From contig DATKBT010000108.1 in assembly GCA_035546295.1 (NCBI GenBank), forward strand, positions 11,808 to 75,807: 64,000 nucleotides of DNA, in the 5' to 3' direction. Under the pieces are notes generated by a model. The model did no database searches. It saw nothing but the letters and a program-made list of their open reading frames with translations, and was not told the origin of the DNA. The position numbers and the translations under genes were made by a program. The stretch comes from DATKBT01 sp035546295 (GTDB lineage: Bacteria > Acidobacteriota > Thermoanaerobaculia > Multivoradales > Multivoraceae). This document shows, one piece after another, positions 24,850 through 34,700 of the stretch; within the stretch, counting starts at the first letter, position 1; each line of letters opens with the position of its first letter.

Positions 24850-25746
24850 GTGAGCACTGAAAACCGTCCCATGCGCGACGTACACGATCACTGGAGACGC
24901 CACGTCCTGCTGGTCGTCGCTGCGATCCTCCTGCTGTCCCCAACACCCTCGGCGCCTGCCGCGGCGCCGGTGACGCAGCCTGGCCCGACCCTCGGAGGTC
25001 TCCTGGTCGCTCCCACCCGCGTGGTGTTCGAGGGGCGGCGCCGCAGCGCTCAGCTCACGCTCGTGAATCGCGGCGCGGCGCCCGCGACCTACCGCATCTC
25101 CTTCATCCAGATGAAGATGAGACCAGATGGCGGCTTCGAGACGATCGACGAGCCGGTGCCGGGGGCGCCGCCCTCCGACTCGCTCGTGCGCTACTCGCCG
25201 CGCCAGGTGGAGCTGGCGCCGGGGGAGTCGCAGACCGTGCGCCTCATGGTGCGCAAGCCCGGCGACCTGCCGAGCGGCGAATACCGCTCGCATCTGCTCC
25301 TGCGCGCCATCCCGCCAGTGGACGCCTCGCCTCTCGAGGCGCGTGACGAGCGCAGCGTCGGCGTCCGGCTGATCCCGGTCTACGGCGTCTCGGTTCCCGT
25401 CATCCTGCGCCAGGGGGAGACGACCGCGACACTCACCCTCGGCGGCCTCGAGCTGGTTCCGGGGGAGCGGCCGTCGCTGCGCCTGATCCTGCAGCGCGCG
25501 GGGACGCGGTCCGTCTACGGTGACCTGATCGTGGACTGGCTGCCGCGCCGCGGATCACGCCGCGAGGTCGGCCGGCTGCGCAAAGTCGCCGTCTACACGC
25601 CGAACGCCGAGCGAGAGGTGACACTGCCGCTCGAGGTCGAACCTCGCGCGCTCGCCGCCGGTCGCCTCGAGGTGCGCTTCGAGAGCGGCGAGGAGGGGGC
25701 TTCGATGGGAGAGGAGCTCGCGCGCACCAGCGTTGAGGTGCAGTGA
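24850..25746 (+). CDS. PapD-like periplasmic pilus chaperone
   Basis: 298 residues. A signal segment (VLLVVAAILLLSPTPSAPAA) is followed by an immunoglobulin-like chaperone fold. Its first domain has VAPTRVVFEGRRRSAQLTLVNRG and ends in YSPRQVELAPGESQTVRLMVRKP, the usual G1-strand region. The pattern fits the CsuC-type chaperones of archaic (alternative) chaperone-usher systems, which fold DUF4402 subunits. Start is GTG at 24850 with GGAG about 9 bases upstream; an ATG seven codons later is an alternative. The usher gene follows after 16 bases, so these two are certainly co-transcribed. Confidence 0.88.
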   Translation: MSTENRPMRDVHDHWRRHVLLVVAAILLLSPTPSAPAAAPVTQPGPTLGGLLVAPTRVVFEGRRRSAQLTLVNRGAAPATYRISFIQMKMRPDGGFETIDEPVPGAPPSDSLVRYSPRQVELAPGESQTVRLMVRKPGDLPSGEYRSHLLLRAIPPVDASPLEARDERSVGVRLIPVYGVSVPVILRQGETTATLTLGGLELVPGERPSLRLILQRAGTRSVYGDLIVDWLPRRGSRREVGRLRKVAVYTPNAEREVTLPLEVEPRALAAGRLEVRFESGEEGASMGEELARTSVEVQ

Positions 25747-25762
25747 GGCGGAGGGGAGCCCG

Positions 25763-28700
25763 ATGCGCTTACCGTGGCTCGCCGCTTTCTGCGTCTTCCT
25801 GAGCGCAGCCGGCGCGCCCCTCCCCCTGAGCCCGGCAGAGGAGCCGTCGGTCGCGTCCGATCCGGATGCGGATCTCCTGCTGCTCGGAGTGAGGATCGAG
25901 CGGGAGCTCCTCGAGGACATCGTGCCGGCATACGCTCGAGAGGGCGCGGTGCTGCTGTCGCTGTCGGCGCTGGTGCATCTCCTGGAGCTCGACGTCCGGG
26001 TCGACCCGCAACGGGCACTCGCCGAGGGCACGGTCTCCCACCGGCATTTCCGGCTCGACGCCGCGGCGCTGCGGGTCACGCTGGGGGATCGGACCTTTCC
26101 GTTGAGCGCCGGCGAGATCGAGCGCCGCCGCGACGACCTCTACGTCGACGCCGAGCTCCTCGAGCTGTGGTTCAGCGCCGAGCTGGTGGTCGACGAGCGG
26201 GCGGCGCTCGTGACTCTGTGGCCGCGGGAGCCGCTGCCCAGCCGGTTGCGAAGCCAGCGCGAGGGGCGCGCCGCCTTTCTCGGCGCCACCGATCCCGCAG
26301 CTCCCGCCGATCCTCGGATCAAGGTGCCCTACCGGCTGTTCGCCGCTCCGTTCGCGGATCTGACCTTCCGGGCCATGGTCGGCGACGAGTCGGCCGGCGG
26401 AGACACCAACCACACGGCGCGGATCAGCGGCGACCTGTTCCGTCTCGAGTCTCTCCTGTTCGTTTCCGGGACCCGCGAGGATCCGCTGGCCGAGACCCGT
26501 CTCAGCCTCGGCCGCCGCGATCCGAACGGGAGCCTCCTCGGACCGCTGCGCGCGACCGAGGTCGTTTTCGGCGAGAGCTTCCACCCGGGCATCGAGTTGG
26601 TCACCACCAGCCGCTCCGGCCCCGGGCTCCTGCTCGGCAATCTCCCGCTCGGCTACACCAGTCGCTTCGACGAGCAGACCTTCGTCGGTGAGCTGCCGCC
26701 TGGTTGGGAGGTCGAGCTGTATCGGGGCGACGAGCTGCTGGCCTATCAGTCGAGTCGCGCCGACGGGCGCTACGAGATCCGTGACGTGCCACTCCTGTTC
26801 GGCACCAACCGCTTCCGACTGGTCTTCTACGGCCCCTACGGCGATCGTCGCGAGGTGACCGAGACCTACGAGGTCGGACAATCGCTCACCCCGCCCGGCC
26901 GGCTCCACTACCGGCTCGCCGCCAACGACCCCGACACCGCGGTGCCGCGGGGTCATCTCGAGCTCAGCTACGGCATCGCGAAGAGCCTCTCGCTGGCCTT
27001 CAGCGGGGCAGCCGTCGAGATCGAGCGCGGAGATGTGAGCGCGACTCGCGGCTACCTCCAGGCCGGTCTGCGGGGGACCTTGGGCCGCTGGTTCACGACC
27101 CTCGACCTGGCGGGCGACGACGCGGGGGGCTCCGCCATCCAGGGGCGGCTGCAGACGCGCTTCGGGCATCTCGGGGTGAGCCTCGAGCAGTCCTTCCTCT
27201 CGAGCTACACCAGCGAGGCTCTGCCCTCAGCGCTGGGCGAGCTGGAGAGTCGTACTCTGCTGCGGCTCGACGGCGGCGTGCCGTTGTTCGGTCGCCGGCG
27301 GCTGCCGCTCAGCCTGCGCCTGCGTCACGATCGACTCGCCGCTGGCGGCAGCACCAGCGAGATCGCGGCCCGGCTGTCGGCCTCCGGCCGCGGGCTGTTC
27401 GTCTCTCACGAGCTGCTCTGGTCGAGCACAGAGCTCGCGAGTGGGCGCTCGGAGCGCGGCGAGGGTCGGCTCCTGTTGAGCCGTTACGGGTCGGGAGTGG
27501 CGCTGCGCGGAGAGCTCGCCTACGAGATCGCGCCCGAGGGTGACCCCACCGAGATCTCGTTCCTCGCCGAGCGCCGGCTGGCGCGGTCGTTCACACTCTC
27601 CCTGGGAGCTCGCCGATCGCTCGAGACCGAGAACACCCACTATCTGGTGGAGGCCGCGAAGAGGCAGGGGGCGTTCGGCTTCGGGATGCTCCTGGACTAC
27701 AGCGACGAAGGCGGCCTCCTCGCCACCGCGACGGTCTCGGTCGCCGTGGCGCCGGATCCCTTTTCTCCTCGCTGGCACACCGACGCTCAACCCCTTGCCG
27801 GGATGGGCGCTCTGGCGGTGAGGGTGTTCCTCGACGACGACGGCGACGGTGTTCACGACCCCGACGAGGAGTCTCTCGAGGGGATCGGGTTCACCGTCGA
27901 CGGCATTCCACGCGCGGAACGCACCGACGTCCGGGGGCTGGTGCTGCTGCCCCGCGTCCCCGTCCACCGCGAGATGGTGGTGCGCATCCAGTCGTCGACC
28001 CTCGAAGATCCCCTCCACGTCCCGGTGCGCGACGCCTCGAGGTTGGTGCCGCGTCCGGGAAGGACGGTCGTCCTGGACTTTCCCATCCTGTCGACCGGCG
28101 AGATCACGGGCACCGCCCGGTTGGAGGAAGGCGAGGGTGATTGGCGGGCCGGCTCCAACCTGCGCCTCCAGCTCGTCGACGCGAGCGGCCGAGTGGTCGC
28201 CGAGACACGGACCGCCTACGATGGCTTCTACGACTTCGCCCGGTTGGCGCCGGGCCAGTACGAGTTGCGCCTGGACCCGGATCGCACGGGTGTGCTGGGG
28301 GCCACGATGCACAGCCGCACGGTGGAGGTTCCGGACGGCGGTGCGATCCTCGACGGCGTCGATCTGGAGATCTTCGGACCGGCCGGCGCCCACCGAGACG
28401 AGCCGGCGGCCGAGCTGGCCGGCATCGAGACGCGCGTTCCCGACGCGCCAGTGCGTCCCGTCGAGGCCCGGGAATCGCTCGAGCCCGTCGCGGAACGACG
28501 GGCGGCCGCGGAACCGATCGGCGAGCAATCCGTGAAGACTGGACCGGCGCTCGCCTTCGTCTCGCCGGACTGGCAGGCGCGCGAGCCCTCCTACGGCGTC
28601 CAGGTGGGCTCGTATCGCCATCGGTGGCAGGCGGAGGAGGAGGCCGATCGGTGCAGCCGCGCACTGGCGACGAGGTGCGACGTCGCTCGAGTGGATCTCG

Positions 28701-29122
28701 GCTCCCTTGGCCTCTGGCACCGCGTGGTGGCGGGGCGACTCGCCGAGCTCGACGAGGCCTGGAAGCTGCGCGGCCGGATCGCTCGAGACGACGAGGAGAG
28801 ACCGATCGGGCCGGTGCTGAGAGTTCTGCCGCCGCCGCCCGAGCCGGACCGGATGGCGCCGCCCGGAGAAGGCGACCGCTTCGGCCTCCAGGTCGCCTCG
28901 CTGCGGCTGCGCTCCGCCGCCGAACGCCTCTCGAGCGAGCTCTGCCGCGACGCCTCCGTCGGCTGCCGCGTGGTGACTGTGGACTTGGGAGAGAAGGGCA
29001 CCTGGCACCGGGTCATCGTCGGATCGTTCGCAACCCGAAGGGAGGCGCTGGCGCTCGACCAGCGCCTGGGCGACGTCGAAGGAGCGGGGCCTGCACTGCT
29101 GATTCGTCTGGCCTCCGACTGA
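25763..29122 (+). CDS. Chaperone-usher outer-membrane usher with two C-terminal SPOR domains
   Basis: 1119 residues from the ATG at 25763, with GGAGGGGAG just before it. A signal peptide ends near residue 20. Residues about 30-160 form an N-terminal substrate-binding-like domain, followed by a barrel with a TFVGELPPGWEVELYRGDELL plug-like segment typical of ushers. Near residue 685 there is a Ca-binding-like turn (DDDGDGVHDPDEE) and an SdrD-type or carboxypeptidase-type domain, with another at about 780-850. After a Pro/Glu-rich linker come two SPOR domains at about 942-1020 and 1037-1117 (YGVQVGSYRHRW, FGLQVASLRL). SPOR domains bind peptidoglycan lacking stem peptides at division sites. Such a fusion in an usher is not a standard layout. 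Confidence 0.85.
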   Translation: MRLPWLAAFCVFLSAAGAPLPLSPAEEPSVASDPDADLLLLGVRIERELLEDIVPAYAREGAVLLSLSALVHLLELDVRVDPQRALAEGTVSHRHFRLDAAALRVTLGDRTFPLSAGEIERRRDDLYVDAELLELWFSAELVVDERAALVTLWPREPLPSRLRSQREGRAAFLGATDPAAPADPRIKVPYRLFAAPFADLTFRAMVGDESAGGDTNHTARISGDLFRLESLLFVSGTREDPLAETRLSLGRRDPNGSLLGPLRATEVVFGESFHPGIELVTTSRSGPGLLLGNLPLGYTSRFDEQTFVGELPPGWEVELYRGDELLAYQSSRADGRYEIRDVPLLFGTNRFRLVFYGPYGDRREVTETYEVGQSLTPPGRLHYRLAANDPDTAVPRGHLELSYGIAKSLSLAFSGAAVEIERGDVSATRGYLQAGLRGTLGRWFTTLDLAGDDAGGSAIQGRLQTRFGHLGVSLEQSFLSSYTSEALPSALGELESRTLLRLDGGVPLFGRRRLPLSLRLRHDRLAAGGSTSEIAARLSASGRGLFVSHELLWSSTELASGRSERGEGRLLLSRYGSGVALRGELAYEIAPEGDPTEISFLAERRLARSFTLSLGARRSLETENTHYLVEAAKRQGAFGFGMLLDYSDEGGLLATATVSVAVAPDPFSPRWHTDAQPLAGMGALAVRVFLDDDGDGVHDPDEESLEGIGFTVDGIPRAERTDVRGLVLLPRVPVHREMVVRIQSSTLEDPLHVPVRDASRLVPRPGRTVVLDFPILSTGEITGTARLEEGEGDWRAGSNLRLQLVDASGRVVAETRTAYDGFYDFARLAPGQYELRLDPDRTGVLGATMHSRTVEVPDGGAILDGVDLEIFGPAGAHRDEPAAELAGIETRVPDAPVRPVEARESLEPVAERRAAAEPIGEQSVKTGPALAFVSPDWQAREPSYGVQVGSYRHRWQAEEEADRCSRALATRCDVARVDLGSLGLWHRVVAGRLAELDEAWKLRGRIARDDEERPIGPVLRVLPPPPEPDRMAPPGEGDRFGLQVASLRLRSAAERLSSELCRDASVGCRVVTVDLGEKGTWHRVIVGSFATRREALALDQRLGDVEGAGPALLIRLASD

Positions 29123-29393
29123 TCCTGTTCTTCGCCGAGGCGTCGGGAGCGAGCACGAGACGAGGCGCCGCCGCCGGAGCGCGATGTGCGCGCCGCGCAA
29201 TGCCGTGTCGAACGAAGGGGAGCCGTGGTCGCGCCGATCCCGTCGAGGCGTCGGCCGGCTGCGCCAGAGGAGGATCCGGCCGGCAAAGGGTGTTGGGTGT
29301 GGAACAATGCCCCGAGCGCATCGGAGCGTCGGGGCGTCGAGCGGATGACGGCAGGTCTCCCATCTCCGCTGTCGCCACAGGAGGAGGACCCGG

Positions 29394-29804
29394 ATGGCCT
29401 ACCCGATCAGCGATGTGTTCGGACTGAGCGCGGAGCATCAGGCCCTCCTCGCCGAGCACCGCATCAGCAACACCGATCATCTGGTGCGGCTGCGCAGTGA
29501 TCCCTCCCGCATGCACGAGGTGAGCCGCAAGACCGGTTTCCCGATCGCCCAGATCCGGCGGTGGGTGAACCTGGCGGAGCTGATGGGGATCGCCGGGATC
29601 GGGCCCGCGCACGCCGCGCTGCTGCACGCGGCGGGGGTCGACTCGTTGAACCGCCTCGCTCGCCGCGACCCGCGCCACCTGGCCCAGCGGCTGGTCGACG
29701 CGGCGCGCCTGAACCGCGAGGCGCCCAATCCGCCGTCGCCGCGGGTCCTCGTCCGCTGGATCCTCAGCGCCCGCGAGATGGAGACCAACCGCGAGGGCTT
29801 CTAG
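29394..29804 (+). CDS. DUF4332 helix-hairpin-helix protein
   Basis: 136 residues, cytoplasmic. It matches the DUF4332 pattern of paired helix-hairpin-helix units: AEHRISNTDHLVRL, then MGIAGIGPAHAALLHAAGVDSLNRLARRDP. Such HhH units usually bind DNA without sequence preference or mediate protein contacts. A CAGGAGGAGGA ribosome-binding site lies directly before the ATG at 29394. It is a lone plus-strand gene and converges with the GST gene. No partner can be named from context. Confidence 0.8.
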   Translation: MAYPISDVFGLSAEHQALLAEHRISNTDHLVRLRSDPSRMHEVSRKTGFPIAQIRRWVNLAELMGIAGIGPAHAALLHAAGVDSLNRLARRDPRHLAQRLVDAARLNREAPNPPSPRVLVRWILSAREMETNREGF

Positions 29805-29881
29805 CCTTCTGCGACGGGACTCGCCGCCGAGCGATCGAGGCCGTCCCGTGCGGGGAGCGCGCTCCGGCGCAGCGGACGACG

Positions 29882-30568
29882 CTAGGCCACGGCCCCGGCC
29901 TCGTCTACCTCGACGACCTCGGTCTCCGCCTCCGCGGCCCGCTGCCACTCGCGGAAGGACGGGTGGGCGAGGAGCGCCGCCGCGTACTCGCTCGCCGCTC
30001 CTTCGAGCTCCACTCCGTAGGTGGCGAAGCGGCTCGCCACCGGCAGGTACATCGCGTCGGCGATCGACAGCTCGCCGAACAGCCAGGGCCCGTCGGAGGC
30101 TCGCTCGCGGCAGCCGGTCCACAGCGCCGCGATGCGGTCGATGTCGCGGGCGAGCGTGTCGTCGATCTCGACTCGACGGCCGGTTGCCCGGCAGTTCATG
30201 GGCATCGCCTGGCGCAGCGCCATGAAGCCGGAGTGCATCTGGGCCGAGACCGAGCGGGCGACCGCGCGCTGGTCCGGATCGGCAGGCCACAGACGGCGCT
30301 CGGGGAACGTCTCGGCGGCGTACTCGCAGATCGCGAGCGAGTCCCAGACGCGCAGCGGCTGCGCCCCTTCGCGGTGCACGGTCAAGACGGGGGCCAGCCC
30401 CGACGGCGAGAGACCGCCGATCTCCTCGTGCCATCTCTCGGTGAAGAGCGGCAGGCGACGCTCCTCGACCTCGATGCCGGCGCTGTGCAGGGCGAACCAA
30501 GCGCGCAGTGACCAGCTCGAGTAGTTCTTGTTGGCGATCAGGAGAGTGAGGCGTGGGTTCGACGGCAA
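29882..30568 (-). CDS. Glutathione S-transferase family protein
   Basis: 228 residues. The N-terminal thioredoxin-like domain has the NKNYSSWSLR signature of a bacterial GST subgroup, where a Ser or Tyr near the N-terminus contacts glutathione. GLAPVLTV supplies the cis-proline loop and WDSLAICEY the glutathione gamma-glutamyl contact. The C-terminal helical domain includes LFGELSIADAMYLPV, the usual N-capping box region. The protein should be cytoplasmic and conjugate or reduce electrophiles. It lies 190 bases downstream of a methyltransferase gene on the same strand, too far for firm operon assignment. Confidence 0.88.
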   Translation of the reverse strand: MPSNPRLTLLIANKNYSSWSLRAWFALHSAGIEVEERRLPLFTERWHEEIGGLSPSGLAPVLTVHREGAQPLRVWDSLAICEYAAETFPERRLWPADPDQRAVARSVSAQMHSGFMALRQAMPMNCRATGRRVEIDDTLARDIDRIAALWTGCRERASDGPWLFGELSIADAMYLPVASRFATYGVELEGAASEYAAALLAHPSFREWQRAAEAETEVVEVDEAGAVA

Positions 30569-30758
30569 GGGACCTCCTCGGTTCTCGATCGACTCTTCGG
30601 GTAATGGCGACCTGTGCCCGCGCGACCTGCGCCCCCGCGATCTGGTGTCTGGGCGAGGTGGTGTCTGGCGATCTCATTCTGTCGTCTGCGCGCCCGTGCC
30701 GAGAGGCCCGCGATCCAGGTCCTCTCGAAGCCGCGCGCGATCGCGATGTTCGGTCGAC

Positions 30759-31427
30759 TCAGCTCCTGCGCGACACGAGGCCCCAGGACAGCTCCGAGAA
30801 GCGGCGGGTCCCGACCTCGAGACCGAGAGCCTCGAGTCGCGCGAGGTCGTGGTCCAGGATCCAGAAGAACTCGTCCTCGACCGTCTCGGCGAGCTCCTCG
30901 TCGCCGCGTGAGCGCGCCGCGGCGAGAAAGCGCTCGCGCGAGGCGGCGTCGGTGAACATCAAGTCGCCGATCGCGAGGCGCCCGCCGTCGCCGAGCCGGC
31001 TCGCCAGGCCCTCGAACAGCAGCGCCCTCTCGGCCGGCGCCAGGTGGTGGATCGTATAGGTGCTGACGATCGCGTCGAAGGGGCCCTCGGCGCTCGGGTG
31101 CGGCGGCTCGAGGCTCTCCAGGAGGTCTGCCTCGACCCAGCGGATCTCTCGGCGTTTCGCCAGCTTGTCGCGAGCGATCGCCGTCATCGCGCTCGAGATG
31201 TCGACGCAGATCAGGTCGCGCGCCGGGGGCAGGAGCTCGGTCAGGTTGCCGGTCCCCGACCCCAGCTCGAGCACCCGGTCGCCGGGCTCGATTCGTGCCT
31301 CGGCGGCGATCCAGTCGAGTAGCTCCCGGTAGCCGGCGCGGATCGGATCCGTTTCGTTGCGCACGTCGAGGTCGTACTCCGCGGCGTCCTCGTCGTGGTT
31401 GAAGCGGTCGGCGTGCTCACTGCGCAT
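30759..31427 (-). CDS. Class I SAM-dependent methyltransferase
   Basis: 222 residues. The Rossmann-type methyltransferase fold is clear from motif I, VLELGSGTGNLTELL (near residue 58), the acidic end of strand 2 in LICVDISSAM, and a motif IV-like FDAIVSTYTIHHL. The substrate is not evident. The N-terminus (HADRFNHDEDAAEYD) resembles small-molecule methyltransferases of the UbiE/CmoA type. The gene diverges from the glutamate dehydrogenase gene across a repeat-rich region. Confidence 0.85.
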   Translation of the reverse strand: MRSEHADRFNHDEDAAEYDLDVRNETDPIRAGYRELLDWIAAEARIEPGDRVLELGSGTGNLTELLPPARDLICVDISSAMTAIARDKLAKRREIRWVEADLLESLEPPHPSAEGPFDAIVSTYTIHHLAPAERALLFEGLASRLGDGGRLAIGDLMFTDAASRERFLAAARSRGDEELAETVEDEFFWILDHDLARLEALGLEVGTRRFSELSWGLVSRRS

Positions 31428-31615
31428 GATGGTCCTCGACGGCGATGGAGAGCGGGTCGGGAATCCGGTCGAGCCGGCGTTCGTTCCGGATCCTCGTCGA
31501 TCGTGGCCGGGTGGCGACCTGCCGTTCGCAGCGCTCGACGTCCCTCACCTGCTCCTCCCGGCCTCGACCGTGAGCCGGCTCTCCTCCGCGGGGCGTGTGC
31601 GGAGCTCTCTCCTCA

Positions 31616-31747
31616 GATCTTCGCCTCACGATCTTCGCCTCCCGATCTTCGCCTCCCGAGCTCGCTTCTCGGCCTTGCTTTTCGGCCTTGCTTTTCGGCC
31701 TTGCTTCGCGACCTCGCTTCTCGACCTCGGTTCTCGACCTTGTAGGC
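31616..31747 (+). repeat. Tandem repeats before the glutamate dehydrogenase gene
   Basis: Three 14-base units (GATCTTCGCCTCCC type, 31616-31657) run into seven 13-base units (consensus CGRCCTYGCTTYT, 31657-31747). The array stops eight bases before the ATG at 31756. The period is not a multiple of three, so it is unlikely to be coding. The plus strand is pyrimidine-rich and there is no normal ribosome-binding site in it. Confidence 0.8.
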
Positions 31748-31755
31748 TACCGAGG

Positions 31756-34700
31756 ATGGCCAGACCACCGGAGATCCACCAGGGACCAGCGTCACCAGCG
31801 CCCCCACCCTCGCCGTCGGTGTTCTCCCGGATCGAGCAGCTCGCCGAGGGTCTGGACGCCGAGGAGGCGTCCTTCGCCCGCTTCCTACGCGTGTTCTACG
31901 CGGATGTTCCGAAGCGCGACCTCGCCGATCGCGCGGACGAGGAGCTGATCGCGGCGGCGCGCGCGATCTGGCGACACGGTCGCCAGCGCATCCCGGGCGT
32001 CGCCAAGGTGAGGGTCTACAACCCGAGCGGCGAGCGGCACGGCTGGAGCTCTCCGCACACCGTGGTCGAGGTGATGAACGACGATATGCCGTTCTTGGTC
32101 GACTCGACCACGGCCGCCCTCAGCCGAGCGGGGGGCGAGCTGGTGATGGTCATCCATCCGATGATCCCGGTCGAACGGGACGGCGAGGGGCGTCTGGTCG
32201 ATCTCGCCGATCCCGGTCAGACGGGTGGGGGCGGAGCGACGGTCGAGTCCTTCATGCAGATCACCCTGCGCCGGCTCCCCGCGCCGCGTCTGGGCGAGAT
32301 CGAGGACGAGCTGCATCGGGTCCTGGGGCAGGTGAGGGTGGCGGTGGAGGACTGGGGCAGCATGCGAGAGCGCTGCGAGGAGACACTCGCCGAGCTGCGC
32401 CATTCTCCGCCCCCGCTTCCTCCGGGTGAGGTGTCGGAGGTCGCCGACTTCCTCGAATGGTTGATCGACGACCATTTCACCTTCCTGGGCACCCGCGAAT
32501 ACCGCTTCCACGGGGAGGGGGAGACCGCGGTCGCGCGCGTCCTCCACGGCAAGGGGCTGGGCCTGCTGCGTGACCCCGACTTCGTGGTCTTCGAGGGGCT
32601 GCGCGATCTCGGAAGGCTGCCGCCCGAGATCCGGCACTTCGTCCGCGAACGCAGCCTGATCCGCATCACGAAGGCCAATGCGCTGTCGACGGTGCATCGT
32701 CCGGTCCACCTCGACACGGTGGCGATCAAGTCGTTCGACGCCGAGGGGCAGGTGCTGGGCGAGCGGCTGTTCCTCGGTCTGTTCACCTCCTCCGCCTACG
32801 CCGCGCGGGTCTCCGAGGTGCCGATCCTGCGCGAGAAGGTGCGCGCCACGGTGGCCCAGTGCGGCTTTCCGCCCGGCAGCCACAACGCGAAGGGCCTGGC
32901 GCACGTCCTCGAGAGCTACCCCCGCGACGAGCTGTTCCAGATCAGCCAGGAGGAGCTCGCCGACTTCGCGGTCGGCATCCTGCACCTGCAGGAGCGGCCT
33001 CGCATCGCGCTGTTTCCGCGGCGCGATCCCTTCGAGCGCTTCGTGTCGTGCCTGGTCTACGTGCCGAGGGACCGCTACGACACCCGCCTGCGGCTGCGCC
33101 TGCAGGGGATCCTCGAGGAGGCGTTCGGCGGCGAGCTCTCGACCTACTACACCCAGCTCGGCGACGACCCCCTGGCGCGCATCCACTTCATCGTCAAGAC
33201 CTCCCCCGGCAGCCTGCGCAAGGTCGACTACGCGCAGCTCGAGCGCGAGCTCATCGACGCCGGGCAGAGCTGGACCAGCCGGCTCGAGAACGCTCTGGTC
33301 GAGCGGCTCGGGGAGGAGCGTGGCGCGGAGGTCTACCGCAGCTACCGCACCGCCTTCCCGATGGCCTACCGCGAGACCTTCGACCCCGCCGACGCGGTGC
33401 GCGACGTCGAGTCGATCGCCCGGCTGGTCGAGATCGGCGGTCCGGTGCTGCGGTTCGAGCAGCGGCCGGACCAGGAGCCCGGCGAGATCGACCTGCGTCT
33501 GTTCACTGCCGACCGGCTGCCGCCGCTGTCCAACGTGCTGCCGCTGCTGGAGCGCACCGGGCTGCGCGTGCTGTTCGAGCGCGCCCATCCGGTGACTCCC
33601 GACGATGCGCCGCGGGTCTGGGTCCGGGCGCTTCGCGTGCGCGCCGATCGCGGCCGCGAGCTCGATCCGGCGCGCTTCGACGACTACGAGCAGGCGGTGC
33701 GCGACATCTGGCACGGCGCCAGCGAGAACGACGGCTTCAATCGGCTGGTGCTGTTCGGCGGTCTGCGCGGTCGCGAGGTCGCCGTCTTCCGAGCCTACGC
33801 CCGCTATCTGAGCCAGGTCGGAGTGCCGTTCAGCCGCTCGTCGATGCACGCAGTGCTCGCTCGCCAGCCGATCGTGACGCGCTGGTTGTTCGACCTCTTC
33901 TTGCGCAAGTTCGACCCCGCCCAGGCGGAGGGTCGCGCGGCCGACGTGGAGCGCATCCAGCGCGCGATCCACGCTCAGCTCGAGCAGGTCGAGGATCTCG
34001 ACGAGGATCGCATCCTGCGCCGCTTCCTCGACCTCCTCGACTGCACGCTGCGCACCAACTACTTCCAGCAGGACGCCGCCGGCGCGCCGCCCCCCCACCT
34101 CAGCTTCAAGCTCGACTCCCGCCGCCTGGCGGGGCTCCCGGCGCCGCGGCCCTGGCGCGAGATCTGGGTCTACAGCCCCGAGGTCGAGGGGGTTCATCTG
34201 CGTGGGGGCCGGGTGGCGCGCGGCGGGATTCGTTGGTCGGACCGGCGCGAGGACTTCCGCACCGAGGTGCTGGGGCTGATGAAGGCCCAGATGGTCAAGA
34301 ACGCCGTGATCGTGCCCGAGGGCTCGAAGGGGGGCTTCGTCGTCCGCCGGCTGCCGGAGGAGCCCGAGGAGGCGCGCGCCGCCGTGGTCGACGCCTACTG
34401 CACGCTGATCCGCGGGATGCTCGACCTCACCGACAACCTGGTGGCGGGAGAGGTGGTGCCGCCTCCGCGCACGGTGCGCTGGGACGACGACGACACCTAC
34501 CTGGTGGTCGCCGCCGACAAGGGCACCGCGACCTTCTCCGACACCGCGAACGCGATCTCGGAGAAGCGCGGCTACTGGCTCGGCGACGCCTTCGCCTCGG
34601 GCGGCTCCGCCGGCTACGACCACAAGAAGATGGGGATCACGGCGCGCGGCGCCTGGGAGTCGGTCAAGCGCCACTTCCGCGAACAGGGCAAGGACATCCA

